Shown here: in pieces, positions 10,009-22,299 of the stretch
How positions within the stretch are numbered: the first letter of the stretch is position 1
Layout: every line of letters starts with the position of its first letter
DNA from: Stromatinia cepivora
Taxonomy: Eukaryota; Ascomycota; Leotiomycetes; Helotiales; Sclerotiniaceae
Direction: 5' to 3'
Assembly: GCA_014898415.1 (NCBI GenBank)
Contig: RCTD01000001.1
Location: 1,984,001 to 2,048,000 of the forward strand
Length of the DNA stretch: 64,000 nucleotides
Program-made: the position numbers and the translations under genes
Notes under the pieces: model-generated
The model's input: only the letters and a program-made list of their open reading frames with translations
Told to the model about the DNA's origin: nothing
Databases searched by the model: none

Positions 10009-13000
10009 ATGTCGAATACCGAAGGAGAGCCCGATGTGAATGATTTCTTGCAGCGTATCAAGGAATTGGGTAATAAACGGGATCAAGAAGACGAAGACCG
10101 CACAAGAAAGTTAGAGGAAGAGATATTGCAGGGCAGAAAAGAGAGACAAGCTCGCAGGGCTGGTAATTGATTTCTATTTGAACTTTCTTTTAGAGACACT
10201 GTTCCGCCCGCCCGCCATGTTATAATATGATACGTCAGATATGTACTTTTTGCTAATGTTTACTTTCAGAAAGGGCGTTATCAATTTCACCAACGAAGTC
10301 TTCTCCTATGAATACACCTACTAGACCTCTATCAGAAATCATCTCAAATTCAGAGGATCAATCTTTAGAATCTCGGCCCGGGACTGTTGTTGACAACGAG
10401 GTGGATACAATGGCGATGAATTCGATTCCAGATTTCAAGCGAAGTTCACAGATGAGAGATTCACCCTCTGATGCTATGCCCTCACGAAATTCACCTTTAT
10501 CATGGGCTCGCAGACCCGAACCTTCCGATAAACCTCGAAGTCGACCTTTATCTATGGTGGCTACGGATAGGATAATGCTATCGAGAACAACTACACCGCC
10601 TCCCAACAATACCGCATCTGCCGATGACAGTACCCCTTCTCGAGAACAAATCGCACAATCACTAGCATCCAAAGATCCAGCTTGGTTTAGGCAAACTGCA
10701 GATCGAGGCGTCAATTCACCAGCTTACAGGAAGAATCAGGTGGAAGACGAAGAGAGAGCAATACACGGGTCGATTCAAATGCCAGGAATGGCTCGTAACA
10801 ATTCTACTCCTGAAAAGGCAATGAATGAGGTCAAAGATTCTTCTTCGACGCCTGCAAGATCGGCAACAAGACCTGCAGCAAGAAATAGCATTTCCTATGG
10901 AAGCAGCTCTAGAATGTCGTACCAAAGTAACCCAGGTGCCGGCACAGGATCACCGATTCCAATGACTGATGCCCAGAGGCTGGATCCACCTGCTACTGAT
11001 AATTTATCAGAGATTCGAGGTCTAGCAATGTCACCTTCCCAGGGCCGCATATCTCCTGATAGACTAGACCGGCCCAATTCCCCAACCAAAGGAATGGGTG
11101 GGTTTGTACAAAGTGCAATGATGAAAAGATCGGAGAGTATGAATAAGCGTTGGTCTGTTGCATCACCTTCATTAGATCGCAAAAATACGTCTTTCGATAC
11201 TGGTATGGATAATCAATCCACTTCTCCTTCAAGGCCCGCATCAAGACCTACCTCAAGTCATGGTGAGCTCCATCGCCCGGGCACAGCAAGCTCCATGAGA
11301 AGCAACATGACCAACACCGCTAAAGAGGCAGACAATGGGAACCAATCACCTCCAGCAGATGATAGTTTGCCTGTCAGCCCTACGAAAACCTCGGACTCAA
11401 GACGATGGAGCCCTACCAAATCTAGTTGGCTCGAAAGCGCTTTGAACAAGCCTGAATCACCAAAGCCTAAAGCCACGCCACAGCCTCAGCAACCCTCGTG
11501 GATGTCAGAAATTAATAGAGCCAAACAAAAGGGAAGTGTCGATCTGGGAAGAAATCAAACGGTGAAGCATGAAGTAAACATTGGCGGTCTAATGAGGTCT
11601 CCTCCTCCGGGCGCATTGACAAAGCCATCTAGTATTCGAGGCTTCCAAACACCATTTGCTCCTGGTGTTACGCCACAGCGAAACATTGAGAGCATGATTA
11701 ACCAGGACAGTAAGAGTGCGGCTGAGAATGCAAAGGCCGAAAGACCATCGACACCCTCTACTTCTACTCCTATTCTGAATACCACACCAAGACTTAATAC
11801 AAACTTTACATGCACTCCATCTACAACACCTAAAGCCAATTTGAACTCACCTGTTACTCCAGCGAAAATCAGGCCCGTGACTCCCCCGAAGAATGATTTC
11901 CGGTCTGTTTTGAAATCACGGCAGGTACCTGCTGATGAAAAACCCAAAGAAGAACCAGAATTTAAGAATGTCTTTGGTCAACTTCGGAGGACGAAGACTC
12001 AAAGTTATATGGCTCCAGACGTATTGAAGGACAATATTACACGTGGGAAGGCAGGTCTTAATCTTACTGGTGGGCCTATGAAGACTGAACGCAAGGACGA
12101 ATTCAAAGATGCCATATTGAAAAAGAAGGAAGGTTTCAAGAAGGCGCAAGCTGAAGGAAATGGAGTTACAAGATCCGCCAGTGGTGAAAGTCGGGAAAAT
12201 ATGGTACCTGAAGCATTGCAAAGAAGAAACACTCTGGGAAGGAATGGCTCCGTTTCTAATATACTTGCCTCTTCATTCGAGTCCGGTTCACCACAGCGCA
12301 CTGCTTCAGCAAGCCCTACTCCGAACTTAGTCAAAGAAACAAGTGCCCCAGCACGCATGCAAGAAAAGAATGCAATTGGAGGTAAGCTTGCTGGACGTCT
12401 CAACCCTGCTCTCGCAGATCTACTTGCCCGGGGCCCGCCGTCACTCGCTAGTGAAACCTCAAGATCTTCAAGCCCGTCGTTGTCGCAGCGCACGATCAGC
12501 ATGAGTACTTCGACAACCAATCCCGAATCAAGTGAGAATGGACCACAACTCACACATATGACCAAGGGGCGTGCTCGTGGACCGAAACGAAAAGCGCCAT
12601 CTGCAGCCACACCAACTCAATCTACATCAGCGCCAAAGACTGAAGAAAGGATGGAGGAGAAGTCTCGAGTTGCATCTTCTATCAAGTCTTTTGCTACGTC
12701 TGAAAGACCTTCATCGCCTGCTACAAGCCCAATAAAACAGACGATTTCAGCCTTGAACACAGAACAGCCACAAGAAAACATCCCAGTTTCCCAGTCTCCA
12801 TCACCTCGGAAGCTAGATATGAGGAGGCGATCTCTTTTCCTACAAGAAGCACCAAAGAATAAGGATACACCATCGTTGGAAGCCCCCAAACCACTTTCTC
12901 CAGTCAAAATTGCTAATTTCCCCGAGAATACGGTAAAGACACACTACAACAAGCTCGAGGCAACAGTTTCGCCAGATCCACCTAAACACGAGCCTCTAGC

Positions 13001-14819
13001 GCCTCCCAGATCTCCGCCCCCAACCAATTTCTATGAAGATCGTACATTCAATGATCCTGTATCTCCAGAGACTGCAAAGCTCCGTCCTGCTCCGTTATCC
13101 CCAAGAAAAGCAAATTCGACAAAAGCTCCACCGCAATTTTCGTCTCGTTCTGATCAACCAGCGCCACTCAGTCGATCCAGATCGGTCAAACGTACTGCAG
13201 CATTATGGGGTCAACCTGCTCCGGAACAACCTGCTCGCATACCATCCCCAATAAAGTTACCAACTCACGAAGATGAGAAGGCAGCTTTGGTGGGTGCAGG
13301 ATTGCGCCCTACAAGTCCAATGAAACGAATTAAGTCTTTTGAAGATGAGAAGGCAAATCTAGTAGGTGTAGGTCTACCGCCTATTAGTCCATTAAAGCGA
13401 AATAAGTCTATTGACCTAGGACTACGAATGGGGACGAAATCCACAATAGGGTCGTCATCCCCGCGCGCTCTTCCGATCCCTCCAGTCAAAACACGAACAT
13501 CGCCAGTAATGAGCCCTGGTCTTCGCTCGCCAAGCATGGCCGACTCCCCAGTGCCTCAAGCATCTGAAGCGTCGCAACTACTCGCTGATTTCTTCGGCGA
13601 TGAACCCAAGCCAACTCCAACCTACTCCGTTGATACAGCAAGTATTTTAATGGCCCGGCAAGATACCATTTCAACTGTACGAACATTGCAATCTAGTTTG
13701 TTTTACTTGTATGGGGACGGAAAGAAACAGTCTGTTCCCACTCATCAAGAGCGTGTTCTTTTTGAACGTGAAATGTACCTATGCCCACACACATTTACCA
13801 ACGCAACAGGTCGAAAAGTTACAGAGGTATACTGGTGGATTGGAGATGAAGTTTCTGAACGTTTCGTCAGTGGTGCTGAGATGTTTGCTCAGAGAGAGGC
13901 CAAAGGTTTCGGTGGGAATTTTGTAAAGTTGAGACAAGGCAAAGAAACTCCAGAGTTTTATCAAGCTCTAGGCGGTATTATCATTGTCAGGAGAGGATCC
14001 TCTAAAAAGTATGATTCGCTCGCACCACACGTTCTCTGCGCAAGACAACAATATGGAATGTTGGTATTTGATGAGGTTGATTACTCACCCTCAGTCCTAT
14101 GCTCGGGCTTTCCATATCTCATCTCCTCACCATCAGGCAAGACATATCTATGGAAGGGTCGAGGTAGTACTGCAGAAGAGCATGGCTGTGCTAGGCTCCT
14201 CGGGATGGAAATCTCAATGACTGGCGATATCGAAGAAATTGAGGACGGTGATGAACCTTCATCGTTCTTGAGAGTATTTGAAAATTGCAAGGAAATCCCA
14301 CAATCAGCAGATCATTGGAAACTAAAGCCCGCCTACAACAAATATTCCGCGCGTTTGTTCTGTGCTACCAATGCAGGCAAGGAACAAGTATTTCCTCCAT
14401 CCCCCCTACATTACATCACTTCCCACTAATATTCCATCTAGATAGTTGAAATAACCCCTTTCTCCCAAGCTGACCTCTCCCCGTCCGCTGTCTACATTCT
14501 AGACGCTTTCTTCGAAATCTACATCGTCATTGGTGCCAAAGCACAATCTCAATACGGTCCCTTCCATAATGCATTGCAGTTCGTACAGGAATATGGCATT
14601 CTCTCAGCCGGCATGGAGGATCGCCCCTTCGTACCAGTTAGCACAGTTGTGATAGAGGGTATACCAAAGGATTTGAAAAGTGTGTTTAGGAAGTGGAGTG
14701 AGGGAAGAGCACCAACTATTATGCAACCTAGAGAGAAACAGGGTGGGACTGATTTGAAAAGAGTGAGGAGTTTGAGAGTTGTGCCGTTGACGGCTGCGTT
14801 GGAGGCTACGATGGGTTAG
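10009..14819 (+). CDS. DUF4045-type disordered protein with C-terminal gelsolin-like repeats
   Basis: Three exons, 10009-10162, 10270-14387 and 14442-14819, give 1549 residues. The short first exon encodes a charged helix (VNDFLQRIKELG, then KERQARRA) that runs in phase into SISPTKSSP. This N terminus resembles the fungal DUF4045 family. Residues from about 60 to 1150 are Ser/Pro/Thr-rich, with many SP and RxxS motifs typical of phosphorylated disordered scaffolds. The last ~380 residues look like gelsolin/villin-type folds: a conserved YLW-type segment near 14140, an EEHGCARLLG segment and a final repeat in exon 3. This architecture suggests an actin- or membrane-associated protein, but its role is unknown. 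Within the disordered part, a unit of about 23 residues (EDEKAxLVGxGLxPxSPxKRxKS) occurs twice in tandem around 13268-13412. Both introns have good branch sites (GCTAATG, ACTAATA). Confidence 0.85.
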
Positions 14820-16378
14820 ATGGCATGCGTGAAATGAATTGCCGGCTTGGTGCTTGTATGTTTATTGGCTTTGACACGACTTTGGTAATGGACGGACACA
14901 TGCAGAAATGGATGGTGCAATGGTGCAATGGTGCGAAGGAGCGATAGAGGGTGGGTAGGTGAATGAAGGAGTATATCCTTGCGAGCTTTCATTTCTTTGT
15001 ACATCATTTGATTGTATCACTTGTTACTCTATGGACACGGAGTATAGTCTACAGATTTTTTTGAGTTGGTAGGGATGGATGGGCATGCGGTAACTGAGAA
15101 TTGAGTTTGTACATATAGATAGTGTAATAGTAGGAATTTGATATACATTAGAGTTTAAGTTACGTTTGAGTTTGAGTTTGAGTTTGAGTTTGATTGGGAA
15201 TTGGAGGGTTTGGTGGTGTAAAGTGTGGAATGTGGAGTGTTTGTATCATAATGAGGTAGGATCATTATATGAGATGAGTACGAATGGATGGATTTCTAGG
15301 TATGTGAATTATGTTGGAGTATAACTTTCGGGACAAGATTCTTTATGATAGATTCTGAGGTTCTTTTGGAGGTATCTAGTATATGGTTTTTTTTTGTTCT
15401 GATACGAATTTCTGAGAATACATATCATATGAAGTATGATATCAAGTGGCGCGCGAGTATTTCGCTTGGAATCTAATCGTATTGATTGTACGGCGCGGAT
15501 CGAGAAAACCTTGAGGTGATGAGTAGAAACAGGGCGTCTCGTTTTCTGGATCAGTTGGTATACCTATATCTTGTATTGAAGTTGAGATTGAAAGTCGACC
15601 TCAGTTCTCTTTATACCCTAGGCTGTAAGTCAATAGTTGAATCCTATGATGAGAGATTCCTAACCCATAACTTTGTATCAATATTCCAGCCCTATTGCTC
15701 ATATTCAAAACCATCATGGTTTGTTCATGAGCGGAACCCAGGATTGTGTCCCAATAGATGAACATATCCGAGGGAATTTTGGACAGTGTCCGCTAGGCAA
15801 ATGTGCCAATATTGATGATGATTTACAATTCCATATGTTCGCGACAATGCCTTTTTTTCTCTGCATCGCATAGTAATGGGTTGCTCGGATTCATGGGTCG
15901 TGAAAACCTATCATTTGGAGCGAGGGAGGGTGAGGTTACTGGGGTTTCGGTGCTCGGCACGATTGATTAGAAATCAGATATATACTGACTTTGATTGATA
16001 TATTGAATCCATGTCAAAATTTACATCCATCTGGAACATTGAGTTCATCTGCAGTAAGTGTTAAATCGTACTCAAACTTTAAAAGATCCATACCCTCTCA
16101 AACATCGAAAATATGGAATCTGGACTATAATTCGGATTGTTGGGAACCCTGCAGCGATTAGGATGTGATGAGAAGTGAAGGTTGGTGATATGATGCATAT
16201 TGGAAAATATGGAAGCTGGCTGACTTAGTAGATAATGCACAGGTATATAGTTCGCGCCCTCTACAAGAGAGTCTCAAGCATAGTGATTAAGCCAGTGCTG
16301 AGCTTCAAAGAACTTTTGCAATGCTTTGAAATATTTTTGTGGACTTTATCTAACGCTTCTTTCGTATCAACAAGCGTA
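14820..16378. other. Gene-poor spacer with simple repeats
   Basis: About 1.5 kb with no convincing gene. A GAGTTT hexamer run lies near 15163-15193. Reading frames of 60-90 codons around 15486-15873 have no start context, family signature or splice signals that I could use. Confidence 0.5.
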
Positions 16379-16770
16379 TCAGTATATATTTTTGCATGGG
16401 TTGGCTCCACCGCTGTCAACAGAGATATCGTAGTCTATCTTCGAATCCTGGACTCCAATTACTGTCAATATCGTCATTCGGTGAATGTGGTGTTGATTGC
16501 CAACTTCCAGATCAACCCCTCTGATTGCTGCAGGGAATTCTCCACATTCGGTGCACTCCTGTAGTTGAGGAGCTTTGAAGTTCAGATCCTCGCGAGGAAG
16601 CTCCTCTATATCATCAATATCATCACCAAGTCTGTGGCGCTCGTAACTGTGCTCCTCACATTCATAGGTTGCATCGTTGGCCCTTCCATCTTTGTTTCCC
16701 GCTGTTGTTCATCTAGACGTTCATTGTGAGCGAACTGCGTATCTGGTTTGAACAACAAAGAGGTAGGCAT
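16379..16770 (-). pseudogene. Probable decayed protein-coding relic, family unknown
   Basis: Two overlapping minus-strand frames look protein-like. One starts at an ATG at 16770 and reads MPTSLLFKPDTQFAHNERL. The second, open for 109 codons from 16708 to the stop at 16379, is rich in acidic and histidine residues and has a CTECGEF segment. Moving from the first frame to the second around 16690 would need a frameshift or an unseen intron, and the second frame has no start codon. I see no recognisable domain. It could be a broken gene, an unannotated multi-exon gene or chance. No neighbouring exon was found with confidence. Confidence 0.3.
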
Positions 16771-17450
16771 GCTTAAGGTCTTCCGGGTATGGGATATTGT
16801 GGGTGTTGAGTAAGACAGTCGGCATAGATCTATTCTGAATAGATGGCGTTGGTGTAGCTTCCTTGAAATTCGAGTTTTAAGTGGTGGAATGAGATCGTTG
16901 TACTCGTATATGTGTATCTTTCTGGCTAATCCGAGTTGTAATCGGGAATTCGTGGGAAGGTTGGGTGCTTAGGATTCGAGGAAGAAAGGACGCGCGAGTT
17001 AATTGTTAGGAAGAAGCCGAACACGGTATTTAAAAAAGACTAAAATTTCCTAGCATCCATCTACTTCCACTAGATTTCATCATTCATCACCGATGGTAAA
17101 CTTTGATATATCATCATTTTCGGTAGCTATGGAAGATTAGATGAGGAGTTGTAGATCGACGGTGACCCACGCGTGACTGATGGAATCAAAACACTGTAGT
17201 ATATGTCACAATGAAGTAGAGACTAGTGATGTGGGATTCTGAGATTTTGCCCAAAAGAATCAATATAAAGGAAGGTACTACTACACAGTATGAGCAAGGG
17301 AAAAGCTCTTACAGACAAAGAACAGCTGGACAGCATAAATCAATTTTCGCGCAAACATTTCTTGGCCGTACTACTAGATATCTAAACAAAAAACAGACCG
17401 CCTTCTATCTTTATAATGTGTAAGTCTTGCGTCTCTTGATAGGCATCCCA
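16771..17450. other. Spacer between the relic and the Zn2Cys6 gene
   Basis: 680 bp with no supported gene. The minus-strand frames running into the relic at 16379-16770 contain stops here, for example near 16880, which fits decay. The rest is the 3' flank of the Zn2Cys6 gene. Confidence 0.45.
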
Positions 17451-19256
17451 TCATCTCTTCGGGTGTGCTTGGGGCGAGTCAAGGCCCGAGATGGGGCTTC
17501 CACCAGCTATTTCGAACAAATCTATATCATCCGTGGTTTCCGCTGGTAGACAGCTCAAGTCCTCCGGATTCGAGGAATTATCTCCATCTATGCATTGAAG
17601 GGGTTCTATTCTCGGCTTTCTGGAAAGTTTCCATTCCCATTTCGAATCCTCATTAAAAATTAGGTCTACAATCTGACTCATTTGTACGGGTCTTTCTGAA
17701 ACGGGGTATTCTTCTGTAGGACGATCAATCAGTTGCTCTTCGAGATTCCAAAAACCCTGTACGAGGTTAATAGTTGAGGAACTATCCCACATTCCCTCCT
17801 TTCTTGGACACCGCAGTAGAAGTTCTAATGCTTGGCGACGAGTTGTTTCACTGGGCGATTGTATGCAGATGTCTATTCGGAGGCTTCATCAGTGTCAGAT
17901 CATAATGTTGCGATGAAAAAAGACATACAATATAATGGGGCAATCAATCCCAAATCAGTTGAGAATGTGAAGGAAGGTTTTCCAGCCTTGGCATCTTCCT
18001 CGGCAGCGTTAATTAAAGATCGCGCAAGACTAACAACAACTTGAAATTCCGGCTCGAACATGGCGGACTTTTTGTTATCATCGCAGGTATTGTTGATGAC
18101 GTCTGGGCCTGGCTCGGATATTTTAGCAATGATATGTGTAGTTATATAATGCACTTTGCACAGTGCGGCGCCCCTCAGCTGTTTACTGTCGAAAGTATGA
18201 CTCTGACTTCTCATGAAATTTTCGAATGAGACTTTCCAAGCATCCAACTGTGAACGGGATTGTACACATAAATCCATAACCCCTTTTGGTTGGCATGCAG
18301 GAGGGAGGTTATCATCCCACATGTGGCCTCCTCGGAAAAGGTTATTAGATGCTTGAAGTAGACTTCTCCTTGATTCATCCAGGTTCTTGAATTCCCTTGG
18401 AATGATATTCTCTCGACTACTGATAGTCGATATTACTTTTGTGAAAGCCCTACGTTCTGCGGTTTCTCTAGTGCCGATGTACAGAATAGCTTGTATAAAA
18501 AGCCTCATGAACATAGGCGCAATGTTTTCCTCTATCAAATCCTCGTCTTGGGGGTTGCTTCGTGGTCGTGTGTTATGCAAAATCTTGAGGCCGCTCTGTA
18601 AATGCATTATCGCGCTTGAAAAATGGCCCCGTAACGAATCGAAGCAAACGAAAAGAATACACGACATCAAAGCTGTGAGAGGTTTTTGTTCACCTGCCGC
18701 TAGAGACCGTCTAAGATGTGAAATGGCTTTTGCATATTGATTTGTGGCGAACCCAAATGATGATCTAGCAGCGTCACATTTTGTAGCAAGATCCAGTCTT
18801 CGGTCTGAGAACTCTTCGTGCAGAGCGCCAAGCCCTATGATAGCATGCCGTAGAGATGGATCCACAACGCTTGCTTGCAATATAAGACGTTCCCAAAAGG
18901 AGGTATCAAAATATCCACTAAGCTCGGTTGCTGTGTTGGAAACAAAGTATTGAAAACCTCGTCTCTCGTCCACGGTCCCCGGTAGAAACGTAGGTAGTCG
19001 CTGGATATCCGATGTACTTTGTATTTCTGGACTCAATCTCCTGATATAACCGTCACATTTCCTTCCAGTGGAGACACATCTTTCACACGAAGGCTTGGCT
19101 TCATCGCATTTGACTCGACGTATCCTGGATTATGTCAACGGGCATTCCATTAACGGGACTCCAATTTTCATACTTGCAAGTTTGGCAACCCGTCTTCACT
19201 TTGGGTCCACACCTCCTACGTCGGGGTATTATTTGATTTGGAGTTTCGGTTGGCAT
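17451..19256 (-). CDS. Zn(II)2Cys6 fungal transcription factor
   Basis: Three exons, 19256-19174, 19124-17929 and 17872-17451, give 566 residues. A binuclear zinc cluster spans exons 1 and 2: the spliced spacing is C-x2-C-x6-C-x6-C-x2-C-x6-C, within roughly residues 23-52, preceded by the basic run PRRRR. The rest is a fungal-specific-TF-type helical region with a typical APLYY..CIQSPS segment reformed exactly by the second splice, followed by RRQALELLLRCPR. Without the second intron (GTATGT donor, TCTGAC branch, TAG acceptor) the frame ends early at 17900. Such proteins bind CGG-containing sites in the nucleus. The target genes cannot be told from the sequence, and no biosynthetic cluster adjoins it. 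Its near neighbours are a gene relic and a transposon block. Confidence 0.88.
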
Positions 19257-19938
19257 TGTCTCTTCAAAATCTTCCAAGGTTTTACGAGGGATCCAATGGA
19301 ATTGTCAATGATGGTGTGACTGAATAAGCAAGTGATACGATGTAACCCCTAAAATACCAACAATCGGTGAGATTGAAAATAGGCTGTAAATCCCCTTTGC
19401 TTGCGCTTGCTTAATCCGGCAGTAGCCTGCTTAATTCGGCAGTAGCCTCGTCTGAGCCACAAGGCTGATAACGTGATATATACGAGCGAAGCAATCAGCT
19501 TCGATTACATAATGTCTTAGTTAGCCAATCTCTGTGCTTCACCAATCCACAGTTTCATGAGAACTATCTTAAGCAACAATTGAATCCATACTTGGTCTTG
19601 ACATTTATATCAAAATAATGAGATTATTTATTCCCTTATCTGACTCCTCTTTTGACACAGCTAGATCCTACGAATTAAGCATAATGCAATTCTTGGTGGA
19701 TGTCGCAGAACCTGGAATTTATGTCATATAAGGTTAATGGTGACCATGGAACGAACAGTACAGCAAATACGATGGCACAGTTTTGTTCTTACACCTATGC
19801 ATTCACGCGTATTTTATGGATTATAAGATTGTGTCGGGTTATATGAGACCGAAGACAAAAGCAAAAGCAAAAGCAAAAGAGCTGCCGGCCTGAAGAGTAC
19901 AGACTGCAAAAATCGCAAAAGAAATTTAGCCTCCTCTA
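19257..19938. other. Upstream region of the Zn2Cys6 gene, with a 20-bp duplication
   Basis: 682 bp without a supported gene. At 19408-19447 a 20-bp word beginning TGCTTAAT and ending GCAGTAGCC occurs twice in direct tandem with one C/T difference. A GCAAAA-type run lies at 19857-19878. Confidence 0.6.
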
Positions 19939-20036
19939 CGACACCTGAGTGATTCGAACACTCGCTCCCGAAGGAAATGCCTGACTCTGTTCGATACAGT
20001 AGCAGGGCATCGCGTTAACCACTCCGCCAAAGTGCC
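19939..20036 (-). tRNA. tRNA-Ser(GCU) with a 17-nt intron
   Basis: On the minus strand the acceptor 5' arm GGCACTT (at 20036-20030) pairs with AGGTGTC (at 19946-19940), allowing two G-U pairs, followed by discriminator G. The D-loop reads GAGTGGTTAA. The anticodon stem is ATGCC/GGCAT and the loop CTGCTA...A places GCT at positions 34-36 (plus-strand 20001-20003). The canonical intron after position 37 is plus-strand 19983-19999. A long variable arm (TCC...GGA) and the T arm GAGTG-TTCGAAT-CACTC complete a class II serine tRNA. The CCA end is not encoded, as in other eukaryotes. The structure was folded by eye. Confidence 0.9.
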
Positions 20037-20822
20037 AATTTGATATACTTCGAAGGTTCTTTTATGTGTATAAGTTCTATGCTGGGCATGGTGGGGATTG
20101 GAGCCAAATATCAGGCTTGCTCGAGCGGGTGGTGGAGCTGGCAATATCCAAGAACCCGCATGGATCCACATCGCGCGGTTATATGCATATAGGATTTCTA
20201 TTACTCGATATCTTTAGCAAGTGTTATGGCAGCTTCAAAGTAGAAGCTCAGCAGCTCGTACAACGTCCAGAGGACTTGGCATATCCCATCTCTTGAATGA
20301 GCCTCAACCTGCGACTTGCAACAAATCTTTGAGGAAATGTGGCTTTGATCAAGTGAAGGTCCGCCGCCATTGACCCTTTGGTTGGTCTGAGCCTGTTGGC
20401 CTCAGGGCGGGCAGTTTTAGCATGAAGTAAATCCGTCCAGTGCCACCGGCAGGCTGTGCCCATTGATGCTTGGAGCTGTATCGTCCACAACGACACAAAC
20501 ACAACCCTCCATCATCTTGTGACAGAAGATTAACAGCAGACGAGTATCATGATGGTGAAGCAAGAAATAGGTTCAATCATGTTCACTACTCGGAGTAGTG
20601 CTTGGAGTAGGATGGATCTAGCGACAACTAAATTTCCCCTGTAGCATAAAATGGAAGTTGTTTGTTCCCCTATATTGCCCATACTACTCTCACTGTCATT
20701 TGTTCTATTCACAGAATTCCTATATTACTTGTTGACATCGGATGTGTGATGACTTTGGATGACTTTGGAAACATAATGACCACCAGGATTGGACGCATGT
20801 ATGAGAGAAGTCTGGCGGAAGA

Positions 20823-20860
20823 GGTATCTGGCGGTATCTGGCGGTATCTGGCGGTATCTG
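20823..20860. repeat. 10-bp tandem repeat (GGTATCTGGC)
   Basis: The unit GGTATCTGGC is repeated almost four times without interruption, then runs into unique sequence at ATGACGG. Confidence 0.9.
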
Positions 20861-21009
20861 AATGACGGTGAATATAGGATTTCTGAAATACGTGGGAAAC
20901 AACTAAGTTTGATATCGAGGTAAGAGTTTGAGATCTGAACCAACATAAAACTGTTGATTGTCTGTCCTATCTCTGTCGAACACAACCTTTATCAGCTTTT
21001 CTCATTAAT

Positions 21010-21148
21010 CCCAATCTCATCCCAATCTCATCCCAATCTCATCCCAATCTCATCCCAATCTCATCCCAATCTCATCCCAATCTCATCCCAATCTCATCCC
21101 AATCTCATCCCAATCTCATCCCAATCTCATCCCAATCTCATCCCAATC
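21010..21148. repeat. 11-bp tandem repeat (CCCAATCTCAT), about 13 copies
   Basis: The unit CCCAATCTCAT starts at 21010 and recurs every 11 bp to 21142: twelve full copies and one partial, with no substitutions that I can see. The array is open in some reading frames only because the unit lacks stops. It is a minisatellite, not a gene, and has no spacer structure that would suggest a CRISPR array. Confidence 0.95.
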
Positions 21149-21902
21149 TAATTTCTATCATCATCCGCTTCCATTCTCCACATATACAATCTTTTATTAC
21201 CACCACATCGGATATGAGATGAAAGACCGAGGTAATGACAGTATAAAAAACACCCAGCTGACTGAACATGAATGAGTTATGATGAATAATGAGACCTATA
21301 TATGATACTTGGGACATCAGATGGCATGTATCATTATATGCTATGAACGCTATTGTTGATACTGCTGATTGGTGCCTTTTATGCTATTTAGGAATGTTGC
21401 CGTCACCGATCAATATATGTTTCCATCTCATTCCTTTTAGCAATAGTCAGGGAAATCGACAACCGAAGCAGCCATATCTTAGTTTCTTCCCACGCTTTCG
21501 ATGGATGTGTAAAATCATCAAAAACTAATTGCAAAATATACCATACTGTACGAGCGAAAGTATAAAGAATCTAAGCTCAAAATCACCTCTGTTTCTCCTA
21601 AATGGTTGCTTAAGCAAAATAGATTATTCTCCGAAGCGTTTTATATAGAACAAGACAAGAGGACGTGGTGTTATAGAAGGAGTTTTAGTTCCCAATAGCG
21701 AGATAGCCATTCAATAGATATATTAAGATCTCACAAGACATCATAACACATGTCATTAGATCGAAGTGAACAAAAGCAGCAAATAATGTAAATGAAATCG
21801 TTGAATTCTTTTATTGCTATGCTATGTAAGACCTTACATCAAGAATATGAATCTTTCACTGCAACCAGTAGATAATCCATCACAAGATATGTACCCCATG
21901 AC

Positions 21903-21907
21903 CCACT
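21903..21907. repeat. Target-site duplication CCACT (left)
   Basis: The five bases CCACT immediately precede the left LTR. The same five bases immediately follow the right LTR at 35544-35548. This marks the insertion site of the Gypsy element. Confidence 0.92.
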
Positions 21908-22150
21908 TGTGACAAGGGGATATAGCTTGAAGGTTTGGGGTATTCAACTAATAATCTTTTAAGGTTTTTAAGGACTCTTGATTTCTTTTCTTTATTAGAA
22001 AAAGAAAATGGTTTGTTTATATATACAATTTTTATGGGATTATGAATTGTAATTTCTATAGGCTAAATTCATCTTAAAAAGGGTGTTTAATATAGCGCTA
22101 CACTAGCATATTCCGAGTTACATACTTTCAATCCATTGGTCCATATAACA
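21908..22150 (-). repeat. Gypsy 3' LTR (left copy)
   Basis: 243 bp, matching 35301-35543 base for base in length. In minus orientation it runs TGTTATATGG... to ...TTGTCACA, so it keeps the CA end and a TG start. This copy carries more A/T at its inner end than the partner. Confidence 0.93.
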
Positions 22151-22299
22151 CTACCTTCCCTCTTCTCAAGACTCACCCCAAATTACTTTACTTTTCTTGA
22201 TCTTGAAATCTTTATTTTGCTTCTTTAGTTGTTGGTTTATCAAAAAATCGAAGATGAAATTTCAATACCATTCTTTTAATTTCGTTTTTATAAAAATAT

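Larger units (their letters stand above)
20037..21902. other. Spacer between tRNA-Ser and the Gypsy element
   Basis: About 1.9 kb with no supported gene. It holds the two tandem-repeat arrays listed separately and several short reading frames with no family features. Confidence 0.5.

Noticed and set aside
15486..15873. Two overlapping plus-strand frames of 66-91 codons
   Set aside because: No family motif, no splice context, and composition like the spacer around them.
20954..21151. 65-codon frame through the 11-bp array, and the idea of a CRISPR-like array
   Set aside because: The frame is only open because the repeat unit lacks stops, and the units have no unique spacers. This is a eukaryotic minisatellite.
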